Positions 41,819 to 49,273 of a stretch of 64,000 nt of DNA are shown one piece after another. The position numbers were made by a program, and so were the translations under genes. Under the pieces are notes generated by a model. It was not told where the DNA came from, did not search any database, and was given only the letters and a program-made list of their open reading frames with translations. This DNA comes from Paenibacillus sp. FSL K6-1096 (GTDB lineage Bacteria > Bacillota > Bacilli > Paenibacillales > Paenibacillaceae): contig NZ_CP150274.1 of assembly GCF_037977055.1 (NCBI RefSeq), forward strand, positions 1,302,001-1,366,000, given 5' to 3'. The stretch's first letter is position 1, and each line of letters begins with the position of its first letter.

Positions 41819-42142
41819 ATGAGCAGGATTGCCAACACCCCCGCACCACCTTATTATGCAGTGATTTTCACCTCTGAACGAACAGACGGTGACCAACAAT
41901 ATGCGGACATGGCAGAAGAAATGGTGCAGCTTGCCGCCGCCCAGCCTGGATTCCTCGGCATGGAGAGTGCCAGGGAAGGCGTGGGGATTACGGTATCCTA
42001 CTGGGATTCTCCCGAAGCCATACGGCAATGGAAGCAGAACGAGCGGCATCTGGTCGCCCAGCGCAGAGGGATCGGGGAATGGTATCAGTCTTATAAGACA
42101 AGAGTGTGCAAGGTGGAAAGAGATTATGGCTTTGAAAAATAG
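41819..42142 (+). CDS. Antibiotic-biosynthesis-monooxygenase (ABM) domain protein
   Basis: A 107-residue single-domain protein of the dimeric alpha-beta-barrel fold: PYYAVIFTSERTDGDQQYAD, AAAQPGFLGMESAREG, ITVSYWDSPEAIRQWKQNER, and YQSYKTRVCKVERDYGF. The W-x-S-P-E-A-I-x-x-W pattern is typical of the ABM/YqjZ group, some of which are heme or quinone monooxygenases. The substrate is unknown. ATG 41819 has GGAGG seven bases upstream. Confidence 0.82.
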   Translation: MSRIANTPAPPYYAVIFTSERTDGDQQYADMAEEMVQLAAAQPGFLGMESAREGVGITVSYWDSPEAIRQWKQNERHLVAQRRGIGEWYQSYKTRVCKVERDYGFEK

Positions 42143-42237
42143 TCCCGCTCCACCCCGCCCGCGCTTCCCTGACATGCGTGATTGCAGGCGTACCCGGCAG
42201 CTGATCCCTCCCCGAGTGGACTTGTGTGCCCCTCGGC

Positions 42238-42267
42238 TTGTTACCAATGCCATTTGATGGGTACAAT
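42238..42267 (+). promoter_or_regulatory. Promoter of nadE
   Basis: TTGTTA (42238-42243) and TACAAT (42262-42267), 18 bp apart, about 50 bp before the nadE start. Confidence 0.6.
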
Positions 42268-42316
42268 TATTAAATAGTGTAACTACAACAGGACAGGTAA
42301 AGGACAGGTGACAGGC

Positions 42317-44254
42317 ATGCAGAATTACGGATTCGCCAGAGTCGCGGCCGCATCCCCCGAGCTTCGGGTAGCTGACTGCGTCTTCAATGCAGAACAAATT
42401 ATAGAAGTGATTAAAACCGCACATGCCCAGGAGGTGGAGTATCTGGTCCTGCCGGAGCTGTGCATCACCGGCTACAGCTGTGCGGACCTGTTCCTCCAGC
42501 CCCGGCTGCAGGATGCTGCCGTAGAGGCGCTGCTGCGGATTACCGCCGCAACGGTGGAGCATCAGATGATTGTGATCGCCGGCCTGCCCCTCCCCATCAA
42601 AAGCAGGCTGTTCAACTGTGCCGCTGTCATCCAGCAGGGCCGGATTCTCGGGATTGTGGTCAAGACCTGCATTCCCGGTTACAGTGAGTTCTACGAGCCG
42701 CGCTGGTTTGCCGGTGCGGAGGAGCTGGAGACCGATGAGGTGCGGATCGGCGAAGCTACCGTGCCGGTCGGCAATGATCTGATCTTCGCTTGCAAGGGTA
42801 ACCGGAATCTCTCCTTCGGCGTCGAGATCTGCGAGGACCTCTGGGTGCCGGTGCCGCCCAGCAGCCTGCTGGCCCAGGCCGGAGCCACGCTGCTGTTCAA
42901 CCCGTCAGCCAGCAATGAGCTGGTCGGCAAGGCCGATTACCGCCGCCAGCTCGTAAGTAGCCAGTCCGCCTCCTGCGTGGCCGGTTATGTCTATGCAGGC
43001 TGCAATACCGGCGAATCGACCACCGATGTCGTCTTCGGCGGGCATTCGCTGATCGCGGAGAACGGCCAATTGCTGGCCGAATCGGAGCGTTTCACCCATG
43101 AGAGCCGGATCATCACCGCCGACATCGACCTGCCGCGCCTTCAGTACTCCCGCACCGTGATGGGAACGTTCCGGGCCGGCAAGGGCGGCCGCAATTACCG
43201 CGAGCTGCTCTACGCTTCACCGGCCAGCGGCAGCAGCCGCCGGGAGCTGAAGCGGACGGTGGGCGTCAACCCGTTCGTGCCGGGCAATCCGCTGCAGCGG
43301 GACGAACGCTGCCAGGAGATCCTCTCGATCCAGACCTCCGGCCTGATGAAGCGTATCCGCCACATCGGCACCAAGCAGGCGGTCATCGGCATCTCCGGCG
43401 GGCTGGATTCCACGCTGGCGCTGCTGGTCGCCGTCCGCGCGATGGAGCGACTCGGGCGTCCGGCCAGTGACGTGCTGGCGGTCACAATGCCCGGCTTCGG
43501 CACGACAAGCCGCACCTATGACAACGCCGTCGGCTTGATCAAGGCGCTCGGCGCCACCCTGAAGGTCGTAGACATCAAGGCGGCCTGCCTCCAGCACTTC
43601 GAGGACATCGGCCACGACCCCGAGGTGCATGACCTGACCTACGAGAACGTACAAGCCCGCGAACGCACGCAGATTCTGATGGACCTTGCCAACAAGAACG
43701 GCGGCATTGTTATCGGCACTGGCGATTTGTCCGAGCTTGCCTTGGGCTGGTGCACCTACAACGGCGACCACATGTCCATGTACAGTGTGAATTCGGGCAT
43801 TCCGAAGACGCTGATCCAATATGTGGTCGCCTGGTATGCGGACCATGAAGCCGATGAGACCGTCAATAAGCTGCTCTACAGCATCATCGAGACCGGAATC
43901 AGCCCCGAGCTGCTGCCGCCTTCGGCCACAGGGGAGATTGTCCAGCTCACCGAGAACATTCTCGGACCTTACATTGTGCATGACTTCTTCCTGTATTACA
44001 TGCTGCGCACAGGGGCCACCCCCGGAAAAATGCTCTACCTCGCCGAGCACGCCTTCGGCGGAGCCTATCCCAGAGAGCAGCTGATCGCCTGGCTGAAGGT
44101 GTTCGTCACCCGCTTCTTCACCCAGCAGTTCAAGCGCTCCTGCCTGCCGGACGGCCCGAAGGTCGGCACAGTCAGCCTCTCGCCGCGCGGCGACTGGCGG
44201 ATGCCGAGCGATGCCTCTGCGGCGCTCTGGCTGCAGGAGATCGAAGAATTGTAG
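42317..44254 (+). CDS. nadE: Glutamine-hydrolysing NAD+ synthetase NadE
   Basis: Makes NAD+ from nicotinate adenine dinucleotide, taking ammonia from glutamine. The N-terminal nitrilase-type glutaminase domain shows the Glu in LVLPELCITGYSCADLF, the Lys in VVKTCIPGYSEF and the Cys in FGVEICEDLWVPV. The C-terminal synthetase domain has the P-loop IGISGGLDSTLALLVAVRAM and GTGDLSELALGWCTYNGDH. ATG 42317 is chosen over GTG 42308 by spacing from AGGTG. The protein has 645 residues, normal for the long two-domain form. Confidence 0.95.
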   Translation: MQNYGFARVAAASPELRVADCVFNAEQIIEVIKTAHAQEVEYLVLPELCITGYSCADLFLQPRLQDAAVEALLRITAATVEHQMIVIAGLPLPIKSRLFNCAAVIQQGRILGIVVKTCIPGYSEFYEPRWFAGAEELETDEVRIGEATVPVGNDLIFACKGNRNLSFGVEICEDLWVPVPPSSLLAQAGATLLFNPSASNELVGKADYRRQLVSSQSASCVAGYVYAGCNTGESTTDVVFGGHSLIAENGQLLAESERFTHESRIITADIDLPRLQYSRTVMGTFRAGKGGRNYRELLYASPASGSSRRELKRTVGVNPFVPGNPLQRDERCQEILSIQTSGLMKRIRHIGTKQAVIGISGGLDSTLALLVAVRAMERLGRPASDVLAVTMPGFGTTSRTYDNAVGLIKALGATLKVVDIKAACLQHFEDIGHDPEVHDLTYENVQARERTQILMDLANKNGGIVIGTGDLSELALGWCTYNGDHMSMYSVNSGIPKTLIQYVVAWYADHEADETVNKLLYSIIETGISPELLPPSATGEIVQLTENILGPYIVHDFFLYYMLRTGATPGKMLYLAEHAFGGAYPREQLIAWLKVFVTRFFTQQFKRSCLPDGPKVGTVSLSPRGDWRMPSDASAALWLQEIEEL

Positions 44255-44270
44255 TTTCTGTACAACAGCA

Positions 44271-44314
44271 AAGAGGCGTCCCCCATCATCACAGGATGAT
44301 CGGGGACGCCTCTT
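44271..44314. terminator. Bidirectional terminator between nadE and the Gre gene
   Basis: AAGAGGCGTCCCC and GGGGACGCCTCTT arms with an inner ATCATC/GATGAT pairing form a long stem between converging genes. Confidence 0.85.
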
Positions 44315-44329
44315 CTTCAATCTTCAGCC

Positions 44330-44758
44330 TCACTCATATACATTATCAAGGATCAGCACTTCATCACTTCCGAACGGGGTCTGAATTGTCACGGTATCCC
44401 CCGGACAGGCCAGAATCAGTCCTCTGCCCATCGGAGACCAGAGCGAGATACAGAATTCATCCAGCTCGGCTTCACCGGGAATCACAATCCGGTATGCCTC
44501 CTTCAGCGTCTCCTGGCCGATCCGCAGCGACACCTGCGACCCGACCAGCACCATTGAACGCTGAAGCGGCCCGTCATCACCGGCCAGAATCCGCTCCACC
44601 GTCTCCTGGTACCTGCGGATCATGGCCTGCACCTCGGCCCGCTCTGCCGGCGACTCCCAGGTCCCCCTGTCCAGAATCGAGAATTTATGCTCATCGAGAT
44701 AGACCAGCTGCTGCACCAGTTCCTCCCGCAGTGAAATCGTCTTGAGACTATGGCTCAT
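44330..44758 (-). CDS. GreA/GreB-family transcript cleavage factor
   Basis: A 142-residue member of the Gre family, which inserts a coiled coil into RNA polymerase and stimulates cleavage of backtracked RNA. The N-terminal helical pair (EELVQQLVYLDEHKFSILDR ... ERAEVQAMIRRYQETVERIL) and the C-terminal FKBP-like domain (IVIPGEAELDEFCISLWSPM followed by GRGLILACPGDTVTIQTP) are present. The acidic tip differs from canonical GreA (RGTWESPAER instead of GDLRENAEY), so activity could be altered. ATG 44758 is chosen by spacing from AGGTGA. A 23-codon ORF overlaps its start. Confidence 0.8.
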   Translation of the reverse strand: MSHSLKTISLREELVQQLVYLDEHKFSILDRGTWESPAERAEVQAMIRRYQETVERILAGDDGPLQRSMVLVGSQVSLRIGQETLKEAYRIVIPGEAELDEFCISLWSPMGRGLILACPGDTVTIQTPFGSDEVLILDNVYE

Positions 44759-44819
44759 AGTAGATTTCACCTACCTTTTTCATCAGGTCATGCTCGAAAA
44801 CACGCTTGTTCCTGCTCAT
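44748..44819 (-). CDS. 23-aa small ORF overlapping the Gre start
   Basis: ATG 44819 with GGGAGG nine bases upstream opens a short frame MSRNKRVFEHDLMKKVGEIY plus three residues. It stops in TAG across the Gre start codon (overlap of 11 bases in a different frame). The good ribosome site and the overlap suggest a translated leader peptide that couples translation to the Gre gene. No function is known. Confidence 0.45.
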   Translation of the reverse strand: MSRNKRVFEHDLMKKVGEIYYEP

Positions 44820-44842
44820 AGCCCTCATTCCTCCCAAATAGT

Positions 44843-44901
44843 AAAATAGATCCCGCGTGGGGATCTACTCTCTATGATAGCATCTTTCCAGAGAAAGACA
44901 A
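44843..44901 (-). promoter_or_regulatory. Promoter and attenuator-like hairpin of the Gre unit
   Basis: On the minus strand TTGTCT (44896-44901) and TATCAT (44874-44879) with 16 bp between them form a likely promoter. Immediately downstream TAGATCCC and GGGATCTA (44847-44867) form a hairpin followed by TTTT (44843-44846), before the small ORF. It may instead simply terminate the upstream methyltransferase gene. Confidence 0.5.
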
Positions 44902-44939
44902 TCTCATGGACAAGGGAGAAATAACCTGAATTCAGCGCT

Positions 44940-45851
44940 TCACTGAATGGACGAAGCAGCCGCCGCCCGGCTGTACATCCTCTGGTCCTGCAGCCGGATC
45001 AGCACCTTGCCGAACCGACCGCCCTGGCGGATAATCACCTTTTGCTCCGGATAAGCAGTGTGCAGATAATCCTGTACAGTCTGGCGGACCGTATCGTTCC
45101 CGTCCAAATGATGCAGAGGCAGCATCTCCAGCACTTCAGCAAATGCCTCCTCCGGGGAGACCTCCTTGCTTTTGGCTTCCCGGGATATAATGGACTCGTA
45201 GCTATACCCCTTCAGATACAGCAGTTGCATCAGATAGGCCATATCCGAGGATTCTGCATGGACCTCACGGCCGGTCAGCAGCGGCAGCAATTCGTTCATC
45301 AGGCTATGCTCCTGGACGCCTGCCGACGTGCTGATGTAACAATACTGACGGGCACAGCTGATCACCTTCTCGGCGCTCTCCCAATCGAATACGGCCGGAC
45401 ACATGGACACGAAGACCAGATCGAAGGCATTCAGCCAGCCCCGGGCGGCAATGTCGATATCCTCAAACGCTTCGCGCACCAGCTCAACCTGCCCGGGAGC
45501 CGCTGCCGCCGTGTTTTCCAGAAAAAGCTCAGATAAAGGTACATTAGGCTCTACCGCGGTAACCCTGGCCCCTCTCTCCATAAAAGGCACCGTGAAGCCG
45601 CCCGAGGCGGCCCCCACATCCAGCACAGTCAGGCCGCTGAAGTCCACCCCCTGGCCTTCCATCCAGGTAATAATCCGCTCGCTTCGCTCCCGCCCGGCAC
45701 TGCTGAATACCTCCTCATTGAAAACCTTCGCCTTATGGTCGAAGCTTGTGTGCGGGTTCATCCCCATCGCCTTGAACTTGTTAGCCATCGCCTTGGGGTC
45801 CTCCTGCCAGGCCTTCTCCCATACGCTTGCATCAAATAATCCGTTATTCAT
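44940..45851 (-). CDS. Class I SAM-dependent methyltransferase
   Basis: A 303-residue methyltransferase. Motif I is LTVLDVGAASGGFTVPFMER at about residue 75, followed by ARVTAVEPNVPLSELF and FDLVFVSMCPAVFDWE. The C-terminal region is helical with KVIIRQGGRFGKVLIRLQ at the end. It resembles uncharacterised Firmicute methyltransferases; the substrate is not evident. ATG 45851 follows GAGAGG. A separate unit downstream of an Rrf2 gene. Confidence 0.82.
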   Translation of the reverse strand: MNNGLFDASVWEKAWQEDPKAMANKFKAMGMNPHTSFDHKAKVFNEEVFSSAGRERSERIITWMEGQGVDFSGLTVLDVGAASGGFTVPFMERGARVTAVEPNVPLSELFLENTAAAAPGQVELVREAFEDIDIAARGWLNAFDLVFVSMCPAVFDWESAEKVISCARQYCYISTSAGVQEHSLMNELLPLLTGREVHAESSDMAYLMQLLYLKGYSYESIISREAKSKEVSPEEAFAEVLEMLPLHHLDGNDTVRQTVQDYLHTAYPEQKVIIRQGGRFGKVLIRLQDQRMYSRAAAASSIQ

Positions 45852-45948
45852 CTCTGATTCATCCTCTCTTGCGGGCTTGCTTGCCCTATTATCGCTATCG
45901 CTTATTACACAGACTTAAAAGACTCTGAATATCCGCAATATATCCGGC

Positions 45949-45988
45949 AAAAACGGCTTTGCCGCCCTTAAAGGGTCGGCAGCCGTTT
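45949..45988 (-). terminator. Terminator of the Rrf2 gene, resembling the dispersed element
   Basis: AAACGGCT (45951-45958) pairs with AGCCGTTT (45981-45988), with an inner GCCG-CCC-TTAA-GGG-CGGC stem and five T residues on the minus strand. The stem and the flanking CGTTTCAGC resemble the first hairpin of the element at 37027 and 62910. Confidence 0.65.
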
Positions 45989-46057
45989 CAGCAGGAACAA
46001 CGCCAAACACCGCCAGCCCCCGTCCTTACTGCATGACCGCATTGTATCAGCCATTGC

Positions 46058-46462
46058 CTACTGCTGCCATGCCCGCATCTTATCTGCCAGCTCAGACATC
46101 ATCTTATTCCGCAGATAATCCTCCATCTGCCCCTCGGCCTTGACCATCTCCTGCTGGATCAGGCACTCGCTGGGATGGTCCAGGGTGCAGTCGAACAGCG
46201 AGGCCGTGCCTTCGATGGCATGGATGATATCCAGGAAGGAGATCTCTTCCCCCTTGCGCCGCAGGCGGTACCCCCCGTTCGCGCCGGAAGTGGACTCGAT
46301 CAGCCCCGCCTTGACCAGCTTGGTCAGAATCTTGGACAGATAGGTAGGCGAGACATTCTGCCGCTCGGCCAGCTGCTGGACCCCAATCGGCTTATCCGGC
46401 GTGTGCGCGACCAGGAACAGCATCGTGTGCAGCGCGTAGTTCGTTGCTTTGGAATACTTCAT
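46058..46462 (-). CDS. Rrf2-family regulator
   Basis: A 134-residue winged-helix regulator: MKYSKATNYALHTMLFLVAH, HTH LAERQNVSPTYLSKILTKLV, wing GANGGYRLRRKGEEIS, then a dimer helix. Only two cysteines occur in the sensor region (C92 and C100 in LFDCTLDHPSEC), not the three used by Fe-S members such as NsrR and IscR. So it may sense thiols or another ligand instead. GTAAGGTGG precedes the ATG. No clear target gene adjoins it. Confidence 0.87.
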   Translation of the reverse strand: MKYSKATNYALHTMLFLVAHTPDKPIGVQQLAERQNVSPTYLSKILTKLVKAGLIESTSGANGGYRLRRKGEEISFLDIIHAIEGTASLFDCTLDHPSECLIQQEMVKAEGQMEDYLRNKMMSELADKMRAWQQ

Positions 46463-46526
46463 GTCTTTTCCACCTTACGTATAAGCTTTGCTTTTAATTA
46501 CAGACTTCATTTATCTATGATATATT

Positions 46527-47354
46527 TTATACTCCGGAAATGCAAGTGTAGTTACAAGCAAATCTGTATTCCCCGGAGCCGAGTGTAAGCTTCACGCCCT
46601 GTGCCAGTTGTTCGGCGGAATGAATACCGGGGACCTGTTCAAGCTGCTGTCCGTTCCCCGCACCGCTCTCAGACACTTCCGTCAGCAAGGCGTCCGGCAG
46701 TAGCACCGTAGCTGTAGTATTCGGGGGAACAACGGCGGTCAATTCCATCCGGCCGGAGCTAAGCGTCCATTCAGAGCGGATCATCCCGTACATCGATTCC
46801 AGCCCGGCGGCAGCAGAAGTCAGTCCGCCTCCCGGATGCGGCTGGATCAGAAACTGCTTATAGCCCGGCCCCTCCTCTGTCTGCTCAATCCCGGCCACAT
46901 AGCGGTACAGGAAATCGCCAACCGCTCCGTAAGCATAATGATTGAACGAATTCATCGTCGCACTCCAAAAGCTGCCGTCCCAATGCTCCCAGATCGTAGT
47001 GGCCCCGCGGGTGACCGGATACAGCCAGGAAGGATAGTCCGTCTGCAGCAGGAGCTTGTAGGCAGCAACGTAACGGCCCGCTTCAGCAAGCACCAGATTC
47101 AGATAAGGCGTCCCGACAAACCCTGTCGTCAGGTGATACCCGCTCGCCTCCAGCAGTCCGATAAGTCCCGCAACTGTGCGATCTTTCGCTTCCCCCTCCA
47201 CCAGACCGAACATTAACGCCAGCACACAGGCTGTCTGGGTAGCCGGACCTGCCGGCCCCCTTGGTGCGATGAAGACCTTATTGAACGCATCATGGATTCC
47301 ACCCCGCCCTATTCTAAGATTGGCCTTATACATAGGAAACGCGTTCCATTCCAA
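46527..47354 (-). pseudogene. C-terminal remnant of a GH78 alpha-L-rhamnosidase
   Basis: This 275-residue frame matches only the end of GH78 rhamnosidases, which are normally about 850-1000 residues. The diagnostic late motifs are present: ATQTACVLALMFGLVEGEAK, GFVGTPYLNLVLAEAG, YPSWLYPVTRGATTIWEHWD, NSFNHYAYGAVGDFLYR and the final beta-sandwich (STATVLLPD-like). The N-terminal catalytic half is absent; upstream lies only the short promoter region of the ABC-F gene. There is no ribosome site in a sensible place. It is therefore a truncated, probably inactive relic. Confidence 0.85.
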
Positions 47355-47432
47355 TTATAGAACCCCCGATTCCCCGTGTAATCTGTATAATAGGGAAGAG
47401 TCACTATTCCAGCTACACAGAAAGGTAGTCCT

Positions 47433-49178
47433 ATGATTAAAGTTCAACACCTGAGCTTCTCCTTCCCGCACAAAGAGCTCTACACTGACATTTCGTTTAC
47501 GCTTGAAGAGGCGCAGCATTGCGCTTTTATCGGAACCAGCGGCAGCGGGAAAAGCACCCTGATCGACATCCTGATGGACCGGGACAGATATTTGTTCGAC
47601 GGCAGCGTTGAGGTGGAGCCTGGTTGCAGCATCGGATATGTCAGCCAGTTCGCCAAGCCGGACCTGTCTCTGGATACGACCGTATTTGAATATATAGCCG
47701 GCCCCTTCATCAAGCTCCAGGCTGAAATCCAGACCATCTGCACAGAGATGGAGACCTCTGCGGAGATTGAGCCGCTGCTGGAGAAGTATCAATTGGCTCT
47801 GGACGCTTTGGAAGCCCTGGGCGGGGATGATTATGAGAGCCTCATTCACAAGCAGCTTAATCTGGCCGACCTCATGAAGCACAGGGATCTTAAGATATCC
47901 GGGCTGAGCGGCGGGGAATTCAAGCTGGTGCAGGTAATGAAGGAAATGCTGGTCCAGCCAGACGTCCTGATTATGGATGAGCCGGATGTATTTCTTGACT
48001 TCGACAACCTGAATGCGCTTAGGCAGCTCATTAACTCCCATAAGGGAATCCTGCTGGTGGTTACGCACAACCGCTATCTGCTAAACCATTGTTTTAACAA
48101 AATCATTCATCTCGAAAATAAGGAGCTGCAGGAGTTTGACGGCCGCTATCTGGAGTACAACCTCTCCCTGCTTCAGACGAAGATAGAGCTGCAGGAGCTG
48201 GCCCTTGCCGAACAGGAGGAGATTGAGCGCAACGATGTGATCATCGATAATCTCCGCGCGATCGCCACCTATAATGCCGAAGCCTCCAGAGGACGGGCGC
48301 TGAAAGCGAGAGTGAAGTTCCAGGAAAGGCTGGAAGCCCGCAGAATTAAAGCGCCGTTCGTGGATATTAAGCAGCCGCAGATTCATTTCGGGATGGTGCA
48401 TGAGCCGCAGGACGCTGCCGCTCCTGTTGTGACGGTCCATGAGTACCGGGCCGCCTTCGATGAGCTGCTGCTCGATCAGGTTAGCTTCGAGATGAATGCT
48501 ACGGATAAAATCGCCCTGATCGGTCCCAACGGAACCGGAAAGACGACCTTACTGCGCGATATTGCGCTGGGCCGGCACGATTCTATAACCTTCAGCCCGG
48601 AGGCTAGAGTTGCCTATCTGTCCCAGCTTCAGGGTGAAGTGCTGAACGATTCCAACACCCTGCTCGAAGAATTCATTGAGGCCGGAATGACCACGTATGA
48701 TGAGATCCGCCTGCACTTGGCAAGCTATGGCTTCGAAGGTGAGATCGTGAACCAGCGGATAGCTGCCCTGTCCGGCGGCGAAAAGAATCTGCTGCAGCTG
48801 GCCAAGGTATCCGCCTTGAAGGCCAATGTCCTGCTGCTTGATGAGCCGACCAGCCATCTGGACACCTACACGCAAATCGCGCTGGACAAAGCGATCCGGG
48901 AGTACAAGGGTGCGATTCTGATGATCTCCCATGACTTCTATTCCGTGGTCAACGGGATGGATTATGTGCTGATCATTGACGGGAAGACGATCCGCAAGAT
49001 GACGGTCAAGAAATTTAAGAAGATGATCTACGCCCGGCATTTCGATAAGGATTACCTGGAGCTGGAGCAGCAGAAGCAAGCTGCGGAAACCCGGGTGGAG
49101 CTGGCGCTGCAGGATAACAATTTTGAGCTTGCCAAAAGTCTCGTCGCCCAGCTGGAAGAATTGATAAAGCGGATGTAA
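47433..49178 (+). CDS. ABC-F family ATP-binding protein
   Basis: A 581-residue soluble protein with two ABC ATPase domains and no membrane segment. Domain 1 has GTSGSGKSTLIDIL, the signature LSGGEFKLVQVMKEML and LIMDEPDVFLDF. The linker (EEIERNDVIIDNLRAIATYN) is helical. Domain 2 has GPNGTGKTTLLRDIAL, ALSGGEKNLLQLAKVSALKA and LLLDEPTSHLD, followed by a coiled-coil tail. Such proteins act on the ribosome; some protect it from antibiotics. Which class this is cannot be told. A -10 TATAAT is at 47386-47391. Confidence 0.92.
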   Translation: MIKVQHLSFSFPHKELYTDISFTLEEAQHCAFIGTSGSGKSTLIDILMDRDRYLFDGSVEVEPGCSIGYVSQFAKPDLSLDTTVFEYIAGPFIKLQAEIQTICTEMETSAEIEPLLEKYQLALDALEALGGDDYESLIHKQLNLADLMKHRDLKISGLSGGEFKLVQVMKEMLVQPDVLIMDEPDVFLDFDNLNALRQLINSHKGILLVVTHNRYLLNHCFNKIIHLENKELQEFDGRYLEYNLSLLQTKIELQELALAEQEEIERNDVIIDNLRAIATYNAEASRGRALKARVKFQERLEARRIKAPFVDIKQPQIHFGMVHEPQDAAAPVVTVHEYRAAFDELLLDQVSFEMNATDKIALIGPNGTGKTTLLRDIALGRHDSITFSPEARVAYLSQLQGEVLNDSNTLLEEFIEAGMTTYDEIRLHLASYGFEGEIVNQRIAALSGGEKNLLQLAKVSALKANVLLLDEPTSHLDTYTQIALDKAIREYKGAILMISHDFYSVVNGMDYVLIIDGKTIRKMTVKKFKKMIYARHFDKDYLELEQQKQAAETRVELALQDNNFELAKSLVAQLEELIKRM

Positions 49179-49208
49179 GGCTACGGGAACAGTATTAAAT
49201 GTTAAACA

Positions 49209-49265
49209 AGCCGCCATTCCGGTAGGGTGCAGTAAAACTCCCTTTGCCGGAATGGCGGCTTTTTA
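49209..49265 (+). terminator. Terminator of the ABC-F gene
   Basis: AGCCGCCATTCCGG pairs with CCGGAATGGCGGCT, followed by TTTT; probably also used by the facing mannosidase gene. Confidence 0.88.
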
Positions 49266-49273
49266 GAGGTGCA

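Noticed and set aside
47433..49178. Assigning the ABC-F protein to a specific antibiotic-resistance class
   Set aside because: Walker and signature motifs define only the family; the linker does not let me place it in a resistance subgroup by eye.
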